In this document: one piece after another, positions 1 to 6,099 of the stretch | Position numbering within the stretch: position 1 is the stretch's first letter | Layout of the letters: the number at the start of each line of letters is the position of its first letter | Assembly (NCBI RefSeq): GCF_007625155.1 | Contig: NZ_VMNK01000015.1 | Coordinates: forward strand, 62,001-126,000 | Direction of reading: 5' to 3' | Length of the DNA: 64,000 bases | Origin: Denitromonas halophila | GTDB lineage: Bacteria; Pseudomonadota; Gammaproteobacteria; Burkholderiales; Rhodocyclaceae | The notes under the pieces: generated by a model | Told to the model about the DNA's origin: nothing | Databases searched by the model: none | Seen by the model: only the letters and a program-made list of their open reading frames with translations | Program-made: the position numbers and the translations under genes

Positions 1-1263
1 ATCGTTGTCGTGCTCAAGCACGGCCCCTGAGTAAAGCCGTTCGTAAAGCCAGCGGTCAAAGGCAGGCAATGACAGCAGTTTCTGATCTACAAGCCCCGAC
101 GTGCTCGGCACCTGGCGCACGTTGAACGTGCTGGTGTCGTGGTGCATCAGGATATGCAGCAGCGCAGCCAGTCCGCCGTCTTCCGCTTGTTCGTGGAGCT
201 TGTCGAAGTAGGCGTGTTTTTGCTTGCGGCAGTCCGATACATCGAGCACCAGATACCGCCGTTCGTCGATGCCGGCAGGTACAACCCAGTCTGAGTTTGA
301 GGCCATCATGATTTTCAGCCTGTTGGGTGCGGTGTAGGCATCTACCCCCTTGCGTTCGATGGTCAGCGTCGGTTCAGTGACCAGCCCCTTGAGCACGTCC
401 GCGCCTTGGCGATCGCCCGCAAAAAACGCCTCATCTGCGAACAGCATGCACACGCCGCGAAGATGTGCATTGAACGTACCGACCAGATGGCGCGAGTGAA
501 GCACGTGCATCCCGTGCGGACCGAACAAGCGGCACATCCACCGGCCCACAGTCGATTTGCCCGTACCGCGCCCACCTCGCATCACGATGGCGACCTCAGC
601 CGGTTTTGCCGGGTGCTGCACGCATCGAGCCATCCAGCCCAGCAGATACAGGAAGTGGTCGTGATTGCCTGCGCAAACCACGTTTCGGAGGTGCCACAAC
701 AGCGGCGCGGCCTTCTTCGTTGAGCGGTCAGGCTCGATACCAAAGCCCCGCCACAGGTTATAGACCCCCTCCGGTGCCTCCATGCCGGGGAGCAGGGCAA
801 TCCCGTTGGGGTACTGGCGTCGCTGCGGTGCACGCAGCCACACATCGGCAAGATTGGCCGACTTAGTGTTTCCGTTGGTGTCGGTCGTCGTGACCGTGCG
901 GTTTGCGTGCAGGAGTCGGAATTCCGCCTGCGATAGCCCGATCAACTCGTGCAGCCCGGTTTCGGGGTTCGTGCCCTCGATGAAGATACACACGGTCCCG
1001 CCTTCGATAGACACGAAAAATTCGCGGTTCAGCGCCTCGATAGCGTCTTCAAGGGCTTCCCTTGTGCTGTCGGTCTGGATGGTGTCGAGCTGGGCGAGTG
1101 CGTCCGTTTTCGGAGGCGTGGCCTGCGCCTTCTTCGCATCGGGTGTGTGCAGTGGCACAACCTGTGCTGTTGCGGGGGCGGCGTCGGTTGCCTCGACGTG
1201 TTGCGTCCCTTGGCGGGCCTCCAACATGCGCTTGAAGTAATCCGTGGTGAGTTTCGCGGTCAT
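1..1263 (-). CDS. Phage/plasmid-type SF3-like replicative helicase (DUF5906-like), partial at left edge
   Basis: The first 421 codons are visible and the C-terminus lies beyond base 1. A P-loop (GGRGTGKST, about residues 230-238) and a Walker B segment (MLFADE, about 273-278) are followed by a conserved-looking block ending in the motif MMASNSDWVVPAGIDERR. This is the layout of the primase-associated helicases of phages and integrative elements (DUF5906/D5-type superfamily 3). Such proteins unwind the element's origin for replication. The start ATG overlaps the TGA of the upstream primase gene (ATGA), so translation is probably coupled and no separate ribosome site is needed. The N-terminal 150 residues are less conserved-looking and may contact the primase. 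Family assignment is from motif reading only. Confidence 0.75.
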   Translation of the reverse strand, partial: MTAKLTTDYFKRMLEARQGTQHVEATDAAPATAQVVPLHTPDAKKAQATPPKTDALAQLDTIQTDSTREALEDAIEALNREFFVSIEGGTVCIFIEGTNPETGLHELIGLSQAEFRLLHANRTVTTTDTNGNTKSANLADVWLRAPQRRQYPNGIALLPGMEAPEGVYNLWRGFGIEPDRSTKKAAPLLWHLRNVVCAGNHDHFLYLLGWMARCVQHPAKPAEVAIVMRGGRGTGKSTVGRWMCRLFGPHGMHVLHSRHLVGTFNAHLRGVCMLFADEAFFAGDRQGADVLKGLVTEPTLTIERKGVDAYTAPNRLKIMMASNSDWVVPAGIDERRYLVLDVSDCRKQKHAYFDKLHEQAEDGGLAALLHILMHHDTSTFNVRQVPSTSGLVDQKLLSLPAFDRWLYERLYSGAVLEHDND

Positions 1264-2324
1264 TGTGAGTTACCCAATTCGGTACGCAGCGCCTTGAACG
1301 CTCGGGCGTGGTGTCGGGATACGTAGCGCGCTGCGTTAAGCCCTTTTCCATCAAGCGCCCCGTCTGTCGTGATCTGATCGCGCACCACATCCAGCGCAGC
1401 ATCACGCGCGGCAGCATAGAGCGCTCCCAGCAGGGCATCAGCGGGTGCCGTGGACGGCGACCAGCGCACCCACATTGCGGACGGGTCGAAACGGGTGTCA
1501 TCGTTTTGCGCGGTGGCCTGTGGCCCTGCGGCCTCGCTCCAAGCTGCAAACATCGCCTGCCCGTCGTCGTCACTGAGTACGCCGAGCGTCACAGCGGCTT
1601 TGATTGCGCCTAGCCCACGAATCCACGCCGCATATTCGGCAGCTGGGGTCATGGCCAGTGCTTCAGCAAGGCGCTTTGCCTGCTGGGTGTGCGGCACCAT
1701 GGGTGCGACGTAGGGCCGTTTGCGCTGCTGTTTAGGGAGCACAAGCCCCAGCCCCTGCACAAGATCATCCACGCTATACCGTCGGGTAGGCTCCCATTCG
1801 TGCATGACGCAGCGAAACGGCGGACTGTGCTTGGCGTTCCATCCTCGGGGCATGCGTGCATATCGCGCAGTAGGCCCACCAGCGCCCGGATCGCACAGCC
1901 CAGCGGCGATAACGGCCCGCATCACCCGCCCGGCCAGACCCGCATCAGCGATAGGGGGTGAAATTATGTACCCCCACTGTGCGTTACCGGGTGAAGTCTC
2001 CAGCCTCCAAGTCGGCTGCAGTGTTACACCATCCGCACCGGCCTTAGTGCCAACGTCATCGAGCATAACCGCATGCAGCGCGGCGAAGTTGGCAGAGGTG
2101 CGACGAAACCCATCGCCGGGACGCCGGTAGTAACTCGACACAGTGAAGTAGTTGTTGGCATCGCTAGGCACCGCGGGCACCGCACCGGGCACCCATGGCT
2201 CCGCGCGCCATGCCCCAGCCCCTGCAGTCCGGGGGTTTTGGCCGAAACTGGCCAGCCCCGGCATCGCGCCATCGGGCAACTCGCCGAATACCGTGCGCAT
2301 GAACACAGCGTTACTCGGGTTCAT
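1260..2324 (-). CDS. Element-encoded primase/primase-polymerase-like protein
   Basis: The protein is 354 residues. The start at 2324 is chosen because a GGGAGG ribosome site lies just upstream; a longer open frame upstream has no such support. The segment MLDDVGTK (about residues 87-94) followed by WRLETSPGN (about 106-114) resembles the acidic and nucleotide-binding motifs of the AEP-type primases of phages and plasmids (RepB/NrS-1-like). It would make primers for replication of the element, working with the helicase encoded immediately downstream, with which it overlaps by 4 bp. It overlaps the preceding gene by 14 bp. Primase and helicase are separate here, whereas P4 alpha-type proteins fuse them. 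The primase call is moderately sure. Confidence 0.6.
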   Translation of the reverse strand: MNPSNAVFMRTVFGELPDGAMPGLASFGQNPRTAGAGAWRAEPWVPGAVPAVPSDANNYFTVSSYYRRPGDGFRRTSANFAALHAVMLDDVGTKAGADGVTLQPTWRLETSPGNAQWGYIISPPIADAGLAGRVMRAVIAAGLCDPGAGGPTARYARMPRGWNAKHSPPFRCVMHEWEPTRRYSVDDLVQGLGLVLPKQQRKRPYVAPMVPHTQQAKRLAEALAMTPAAEYAAWIRGLGAIKAAVTLGVLSDDDGQAMFAAWSEAAGPQATAQNDDTRFDPSAMWVRWSPSTAPADALLGALYAAARDAALDVVRDQITTDGALDGKGLNAARYVSRHHARAFKALRTELGNSQ

Positions 2325-2844
2325 CAGAGCCTCCCGCAGGCTCGGCGTCAATGATGTCGCCTTGTGGGCGTGGCGTTGCAGGCAACCGGATCGTGATACG
2401 CGACTCTCCGGCGCGGGTTGGCGGGGCCTTTTCGTCGCCGTGCAGTACAAACACTGTCGCACTGGGTTTTTCCGGTTCTGTGAGGCGCAGGCGGGATGCG
2501 CGTTCTTCCGCCAGCCCGGTCAGCTTCAACAACGTATCGGCCAACTTCGGTGCGGTGCCTGGCGGGATGTGGCCCGCGTCGATCATTTCGTCGATATGGG
2601 CGACCAGCTTTTCCAGGGGTGCCAGCGCTTGGCGCTTGAGAAGCTGCCCTGACTGCCGCAAGGCCTGCGCAGCCACAATCGCCGCGCGCAGGCCTTCGGG
2701 TTCTGCCAATGTGCTAAGCACGTGCTCAAGATCAACGCCGTACGCCGTGCAATGCTCCTCAGCTTTCGAGGGCTCGCAGTAGGTGAGGGCGAGCGCCAAT
2801 TTCAGGCGCTCTTTCTCGTCATCGGTGGGCACGGGGGAACTCAT
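2311..2844 (-). CDS. Hypothetical helical protein of the integrative element
   Basis: The protein is 177 residues and I do not recognise it. It is rich in predicted helix and charged: it has an N-terminal acidic/basic stretch, then a leucine/alanine-rich middle (KLADTLLKLTGLAEERASR), and a C-terminal tail rich in Pro, Gly and Glu. The start at 2844 overlaps the TGA of the upstream gene as ATGA, and the 3' end overlaps the primase by 14 bp, so it sits inside one translationally coupled replication operon. A role as a small DNA-binding or replication accessory protein is only a guess from position. The open frame continues upstream of 2844, but that part is antisense-like and conflicts with the neighbouring gene. 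Confidence 0.55.
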   Translation of the reverse strand: MSSPVPTDDEKERLKLALALTYCEPSKAEEHCTAYGVDLEHVLSTLAEPEGLRAAIVAAQALRQSGQLLKRQALAPLEKLVAHIDEMIDAGHIPPGTAPKLADTLLKLTGLAEERASRLRLTEPEKPSATVFVLHGDEKAPPTRAGESRITIRLPATPRPQGDIIDAEPAGGSDEPE

Positions 2845-3248
2845 GCGGGCCACACCAGCATAGGTTTCGTCGGAAGGATGCCAGCCGCGACGCCGATCAA
2901 GTCGCGCAACGCCATGGGCCACCGCGAAGGGTGCGCATCCAATACAACGCGGATATGCTCCAGCGTCAGTGTGATCAGCGTAAGGCGGGCATCGACGGCG
3001 ACCAGCCATTGCTGACCATCCCGATGGACAAGCACGGCGTGTTTGTACCCCTCCGGCGCCTGCCACAAAGGGCGCGGATCGTCATCAGTCGTCCATCCGC
3101 GCAAGCGAAAATCTGCTTCGGGCCGCAACTCGAAGTAGTCATCGTCCGGTGCGTCTTCAAGCAGTTGCCACGCAAGGCGCGAGCCGCCGAAGCCGTCATC
3201 ATAGTAGTAGCGGTTCAGGTGATCGGGGATGTCGGCGTGCGTGGTCAT
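2841..3248 (-). CDS. Hypothetical protein of the integrative element
   Basis: The protein is 135 residues. Its start at 3248 has a clear GGGAGG ribosome site about 8 nt upstream, and it overlaps the TGA of the AlpA-like gene by ATGA. The N-terminal half is acidic and aromatic (repeated Tyr, Asp and Trp, for example the cluster NRYYYDDG), and the C-terminal half looks hydrophobic and helical (HIRVVLDAHPSRWPMALRD). I see no catalytic motif or membrane segment. Because it lies between the regulator and the replication genes, it probably belongs to the same early operon. Function unknown. Confidence 0.6.
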   Translation of the reverse strand: MTTHADIPDHLNRYYYDDGFGGSRLAWQLLEDAPDDDYFELRPEADFRLRGWTTDDDPRPLWQAPEGYKHAVLVHRDGQQWLVAVDARLTLITLTLEHIRVVLDAHPSRWPMALRDLIGVAAGILPTKPMLVWPA

Positions 3249-3469
3249 TGCGAGGCCTCCCTCTTGCTTTCGGCCCATGCAACTAGATCACGGCGAGGAA
3301 ACAGGGTTTTTCGCGTCGATGGACGTGCGGGGGTAGGAAAGGTGGGGTCGGTGCGGGCGTATCGCCACAGGGTACTGAGACCGACGCCGAGGAAATGTGC
3401 CGCATCAGCGGGTGTCATGTAGCCCGCGTGCTCGGTAGCGGAGGCGAGCAGATCAACAGGTTCTTTCAT
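3245..3469 (-). CDS. AlpA-family helix-turn-helix regulator / excisionase-like protein
   Basis: The protein is 74 residues, the usual AlpA/Cox size. The segment MTPADAAHFLGVGLSTLWRYAR (broken around residue 30) is a MerR-like winged-helix DNA-recognition unit, followed by a basic TRKTLFPRRDLVAW wing typical of AlpA proteins. In P4-like and CP4-57 elements these proteins activate integrase expression or act as recombination directionality factors. Here it heads the replication operon and lies 0.6 kb downstream of the integrase gene on the same strand. The upstream spacer (3470-3581) should hold its promoter. The family call is firm; the exact role (excisionase or activator) is inference. Confidence 0.8.
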   Translation of the reverse strand: MKEPVDLLASATEHAGYMTPADAAHFLGVGLSTLWRYARTDPTFPTPARPSTRKTLFPRRDLVAWAESKREASQ

Positions 3470-3565
3470 GGTAGGTGCCTTGTCATGTCGGGAATCGAAA
3501 CGAGCCGTATTGGCATCGTGTCTTCATGAAACCCCACCCATGACGGGACCTAGTACAACCGAAAA

Positions 3566-3584
3566 TGACCGTATATTTATGTCA
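3566..3584. promoter_or_regulatory. Possible operator/promoter for the AlpA operon
   Basis: An AT-rich patch (TGACCGTATATTTATGTCA) with TGAC/GTCA ends lies in the 112-bp spacer upstream of the AlpA-like gene, partly over the stop codon of the preceding gene. The AT-rich centre stands out in this GC-rich DNA and could include a -10 hexamer on the minus strand. Support is weak. Confidence 0.3.
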
Positions 3585-4067
3585 TGCGCCGCGCCACGTT
3601 CTGGCTTGTCGTATCTGCCGCTTGGCGATGATGGCGTTCCTTCCAGTCATTCGGCGGATCATGGCCCGAGCAAGCCGTACGGCGAGTGAAGGCGCCCCGC
3701 CCCTGTCGTTATCACCGTGAATGCCACCGGACAGCCCAGCGTTCGCAAGCACACGCGCTACATCGGCGATCATTGCCGCCTGTGCGCTTCTTGGACGCCC
3801 CTTTGTGCGTTCTCGTAGGCGCTTGAAAAGCACACTCGTTGCTTGATAGGCCCCCCATGCCTCGTTCAGTCCGTGAGCGACATAGCTGATCTTGTCTGTA
3901 GGCACCGACTCCGCTTTAGCTGCTTCCTCGGCTACAGCCAGCGAATTCAAGTCGATTTGCCCGATGGGTGCCTGCGGGCTGCTCTTGGGGCGCCCCCGCT
4001 TGCGGGGAGTGGCTGGATTGTCCGGAGGGTCGCACGGGAAAAACCACGGGGGGGTATTGATTGCCAT
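3582..4067 (-). CDS. Hypothetical protein with AT-hook-like N-terminus, coupled to integrase
   Basis: The protein is 161 residues and directly follows the integrase: the integrase TGA overlaps this ATG (TGATG). A GTG one codon upstream is an alternative start. Near the N-terminus is a basic, proline-flanked RKRGRPKSS segment, which is an AT-hook-like minor-groove binder. The rest is helical and basic (RLRERTKGRPRS, then RLARAMIRRMTGRN), so nucleic-acid binding is plausible. The tight coupling to the integrase suggests a role in recombination or its control, but I recognise no family. No membrane segment or enzyme motif is visible. Confidence 0.55.
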   Translation of the reverse strand: MAINTPPWFFPCDPPDNPATPRKRGRPKSSPQAPIGQIDLNSLAVAEEAAKAESVPTDKISYVAHGLNEAWGAYQATSVLFKRLRERTKGRPRSAQAAMIADVARVLANAGLSGGIHGDNDRGGAPSLAVRLARAMIRRMTGRNAIIAKRQIRQARTWRGA

Positions 4068-5422
4068 CACGCGGCCCCACGCAGCGTAACCACGTTGTCA
4101 GCGCCCGAGCGTGTCAGCAGTTCAAGCCGCTCGCCCAGCAGGCGCCATCCCTCGTGCATTTCGTTTTCGTAGCTGTGTCGCTGGTAGGTGCGTTTAACCC
4201 GGTTTTCTTCGGTGTGGTTCAAGCAGCGTTCGGCGACTTCGGGAATCACCCCGAGTGCGACCATCATCGTTGCCCCTGTGCGGCGCAGATCGTGGGGCGT
4301 CCATCTACCACCTGAAAGGGTAAGCGACGATGCCCGTTCCACCTTTACACGCCGGCTCATGGGGGCTTTGCCTTCCCGCTGGCGATCGCCAAGTTGCTTT
4401 GTGACTGTCTTGGGGCACACGGGGGCATCCCCTTGCCGGTTCGGGTAAATCCACGGGCAGGGCTGAGCGTCTGGTGATTTCTTTCGTGCTTCCGCCAGCT
4501 TGGCGTTGGCTGTGGCTTTCAGTTGTTCAAACTGGGTCAGCGCGAAGGCGGACAGGAAAACGGTGTGCTCTTTGCTGTTCTTGCTGTTCTCGGCGGGGAT
4601 GCGCCATGTTCCTGTGTTCAGGTCGACGTGCTCCCATCTTGCCCCTAGCAGTTCACCAATGCGGCAGCAGGTCGACAGGGCGAGCCATACGGCACACTGT
4701 GTGGACGCACTGGCTGCGCTGGTCGGCAGTTGGCGGGCGAGGGCTTTGATTTCCCCTTCGGAAAGGACGCGATCCCGTTCGGTGTCCTTGCCGCCGATCT
4801 TGGCTTTCCTGATGGCGGATGTTGGTTCGAACTCAATGATGTCGCGGTCGACGGCGAAGCGGAACATCTGGCGCATGAGCGAAAAAATCACCTTCGCCAT
4901 GCGGGGAACGCCTCGCGCCAGTAGTGCGTCAGTCACGCCGGTTACATGCCCCTTCCGGACATCCTCAACGGGGAGTGCGCCCAGCGTCGGTAGCACGTCC
5001 TTTTCGAACATGCGCCGGACTTCCGCGCCGCCGTCTTTGCGGCGAATTAGGTCCACTTCTGCCCAGCGCTTGAACAGCCCGCTAACGGTAATGCGGGCGT
5101 TCTGTGCTTCAAGTGCCTCCGCCTGGGCGTTCGCCGCAGCTTCCCGCTCCATGGTTTCGCGTTCTCGTTCCGCGACAGGATCAATGCCCTGTTTGCGATC
5201 AGCGGTGAGTCGCGTCGCTTCGGCACGCGCGTCGGCCAAGGAGAGTGAGGGGTACATTCCCAAGTCAAACCACCGGGTCCGTGTGCCGACCTTGTAACGA
5301 TACAGCCAGTATTTGCCGCCCGACTTGCGCACGCGCAGGTACAGCCCGCTTCCGTCGCTTAGGAATTTGTCGTCATCTTCGTGCTTGGCAGCTCGAATCA
5401 GCCGGTCGTTCAATTTGGCCAT
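4067..5422 (-). CDS. int: Tyrosine recombinase/integrase, P4-type (DUF4102 N-terminus)
   Basis: The protein is 451 residues. The start at 5422 is preceded by GAGGTG at normal spacing; the frame extends 25 codons further but without support. The N-terminal 85 residues are the DUF4102 arm-binding domain (YLRVRKSGGKYWLYRYKVG), followed by a SAM-like core-binding domain and the catalytic domain. Visible catalytic residues are Arg in CCRIGELLG, His-x-x-Arg in HDLRRTGA, the late His in CLNHT and the nucleophile Tyr in RTYQRH. These enzymes insert elements into tRNA 3' ends, which matches the tRNA remnant 190 bp upstream. The gene reads away from the attachment site. The family call is secure. Confidence 0.95.
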   Translation of the reverse strand: MAKLNDRLIRAAKHEDDDKFLSDGSGLYLRVRKSGGKYWLYRYKVGTRTRWFDLGMYPSLSLADARAEATRLTADRKQGIDPVAERERETMEREAAANAQAEALEAQNARITVSGLFKRWAEVDLIRRKDGGAEVRRMFEKDVLPTLGALPVEDVRKGHVTGVTDALLARGVPRMAKVIFSLMRQMFRFAVDRDIIEFEPTSAIRKAKIGGKDTERDRVLSEGEIKALARQLPTSAASASTQCAVWLALSTCCRIGELLGARWEHVDLNTGTWRIPAENSKNSKEHTVFLSAFALTQFEQLKATANAKLAEARKKSPDAQPCPWIYPNRQGDAPVCPKTVTKQLGDRQREGKAPMSRRVKVERASSLTLSGGRWTPHDLRRTGATMMVALGVIPEVAERCLNHTEENRVKRTYQRHSYENEMHEGWRLLGERLELLTRSGADNVVTLRGAA

Positions 5423-5562
5423 GCAGCACCTCATCGAGTCGATTGGTGACACTTCTGGTGACACCTTTGCGTGGGTCTTGATGGGATTGTATAGCATGTC
5501 ACGAGACGCTGCAAACGCTTAAAATCGAGTGAAAACAGGTAGATGCGATGTTTTATGCTGCC

Positions 5563-5592
5563 GCATGTTGTTGCATGCTGTCGCATTGTTAC
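5563..5592. repeat. Three tandem 10-bp repeats beside the attachment site (candidate integrase arm sites)
   Basis: GCATGTTGTT, GCATGCTGTC and GCATTGTTAC follow one another at an exact 10-bp pitch, between the integrase start and the tRNA remnant. One-turn phased repeats next to att fit arm-type integrase binding sites or a directionality-factor site. This is inferred from position and pattern only. Confidence 0.45.
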
Positions 5593-5613
5593 CTTTATGG
5601 GGTGCAAGGGGTA

Positions 5614-5641
5614 GCGAGTTCGAATCCCGCCGCCCCGACCA
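5614..5641 (+). other. attR: 3' end of a tRNA-Pro-type gene (T-arm, acceptor and CCA)
   Basis: The stretch contains GTTCGAATC (T-loop), then CGCCCCG (3' acceptor strand) and ACCA. An acceptor pairing with CGGGGCG and discriminator A fits bacterial tRNA-Pro. There is no D-arm, anticodon arm or 5' half upstream, so this is only a 3' fragment, as expected at the distal end of an element inserted into a tRNA gene. The T-stem has one A-C mismatch, which could be drift. The intact tRNA should lie left of the window. Confidence 0.75.
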
Positions 5642-5658
5642 ATAGAAACAGGCACTTG

Positions 5659-5689
5659 GCCCAGTCTTCGGACTGGGCTTTTTGCTTTT
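5659..5689 (+). terminator. Rho-independent terminator with TTCG loop, after the tRNA remnant
   Basis: GCCCAGTC, loop TTCG, GACTGGGC, then TTTTTGCTTTT. It is an 8-bp perfect stem with a stable tetraloop. It lies 18 bp after the CCA of the tRNA remnant, so it is probably the original tRNA terminator displaced by the insertion. Confidence 0.85.
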
Positions 5690-5812
5690 CGGCGTTTGGG
5701 TGGCACCGAGTGCGGTGTCTTTCCTTCTTTACAGTTTGAACATCCCGGGCGCTGCGGCACCAACCAAGGTCTTTGGTCCGAGCGCATTGTGTTGAACACG
5801 CCTTGACTCACT

Positions 5813-6028
5813 ATGAACCCAGAACTCCTGGAATTGTTGCTAATCCATGAGATGCCCTTCGGTAAATACAAAGGGCGTGTCATTGCGGACCTTCCGGGGC
5901 ACTACCTTGCGTGGTTCGCACGACAAGGTTTTCCCGAAGGCCGGTTGGGGCATCTACTGGCGCTCATGTATGAGCTCGACCACAATAATCTGGTAGGCCT
6001 GATCGACCCCTTGCGGAAAACCCGTTGA
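5813..6028 (+). CDS. DUF3820 family small protein
   Basis: The protein is 71 residues. It matches the compact DUF3820 pattern: MPFGKYKGR near residue 14, then ADLPGHYLAWFARQGFPEG and a C-terminal LLALMYELDHN. The family is widespread in Gammaproteobacteria and Betaproteobacteria and has been annotated as a putative quorum-sensing-regulated factor, but its biochemical role is unknown to me. The aromatic, acidic profile suggests a small soluble protein, without signal peptide or membrane helix. It stands alone between the tRNA terminator and the convergent membrane-protein gene. It is probably the first native chromosomal gene right of the element. Confidence 0.85.
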   Translation: MNPELLELLLIHEMPFGKYKGRVIADLPGHYLAWFARQGFPEGRLGHLLALMYELDHNNLVGLIDPLRKTR

Positions 6029-6099
6029 CCTGTGGCAGGTAGACCCACTTCCGGCAAACCCGCGGTGTCCGTCTGAGTTACGGGTTTGGCGATCGGCCC

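Larger units (their letters stand above)
1..5641. mobile_element. Right end of a P4/satellite-like integrative element in a tRNA-Pro-type site
   Basis: The segment carries a tyrosine integrase, an AlpA-like small regulator, and primase and helicase genes on the minus strand. It stops exactly at a copy of a tRNA 3' end (5614-5641). The payload and gene order resemble P4-type satellites and small integrative elements. The left boundary and the intact tRNA should lie left of the window. No capsid, tail or terminase gene is visible, so this portion alone is not a full prophage. That is inference, because most of the element may be outside the window. Confidence 0.8.

Noticed and set aside
5614-5641. 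A complete tRNA gene
   Set aside because: Only the T-arm and acceptor 3' strand are present; no D-arm, anticodon arm or 5' acceptor strand is found upstream.
1-5641. A complete prophage
   Set aside because: No structural, packaging or lysis genes are visible in this part; the content fits a satellite or small integrative element.
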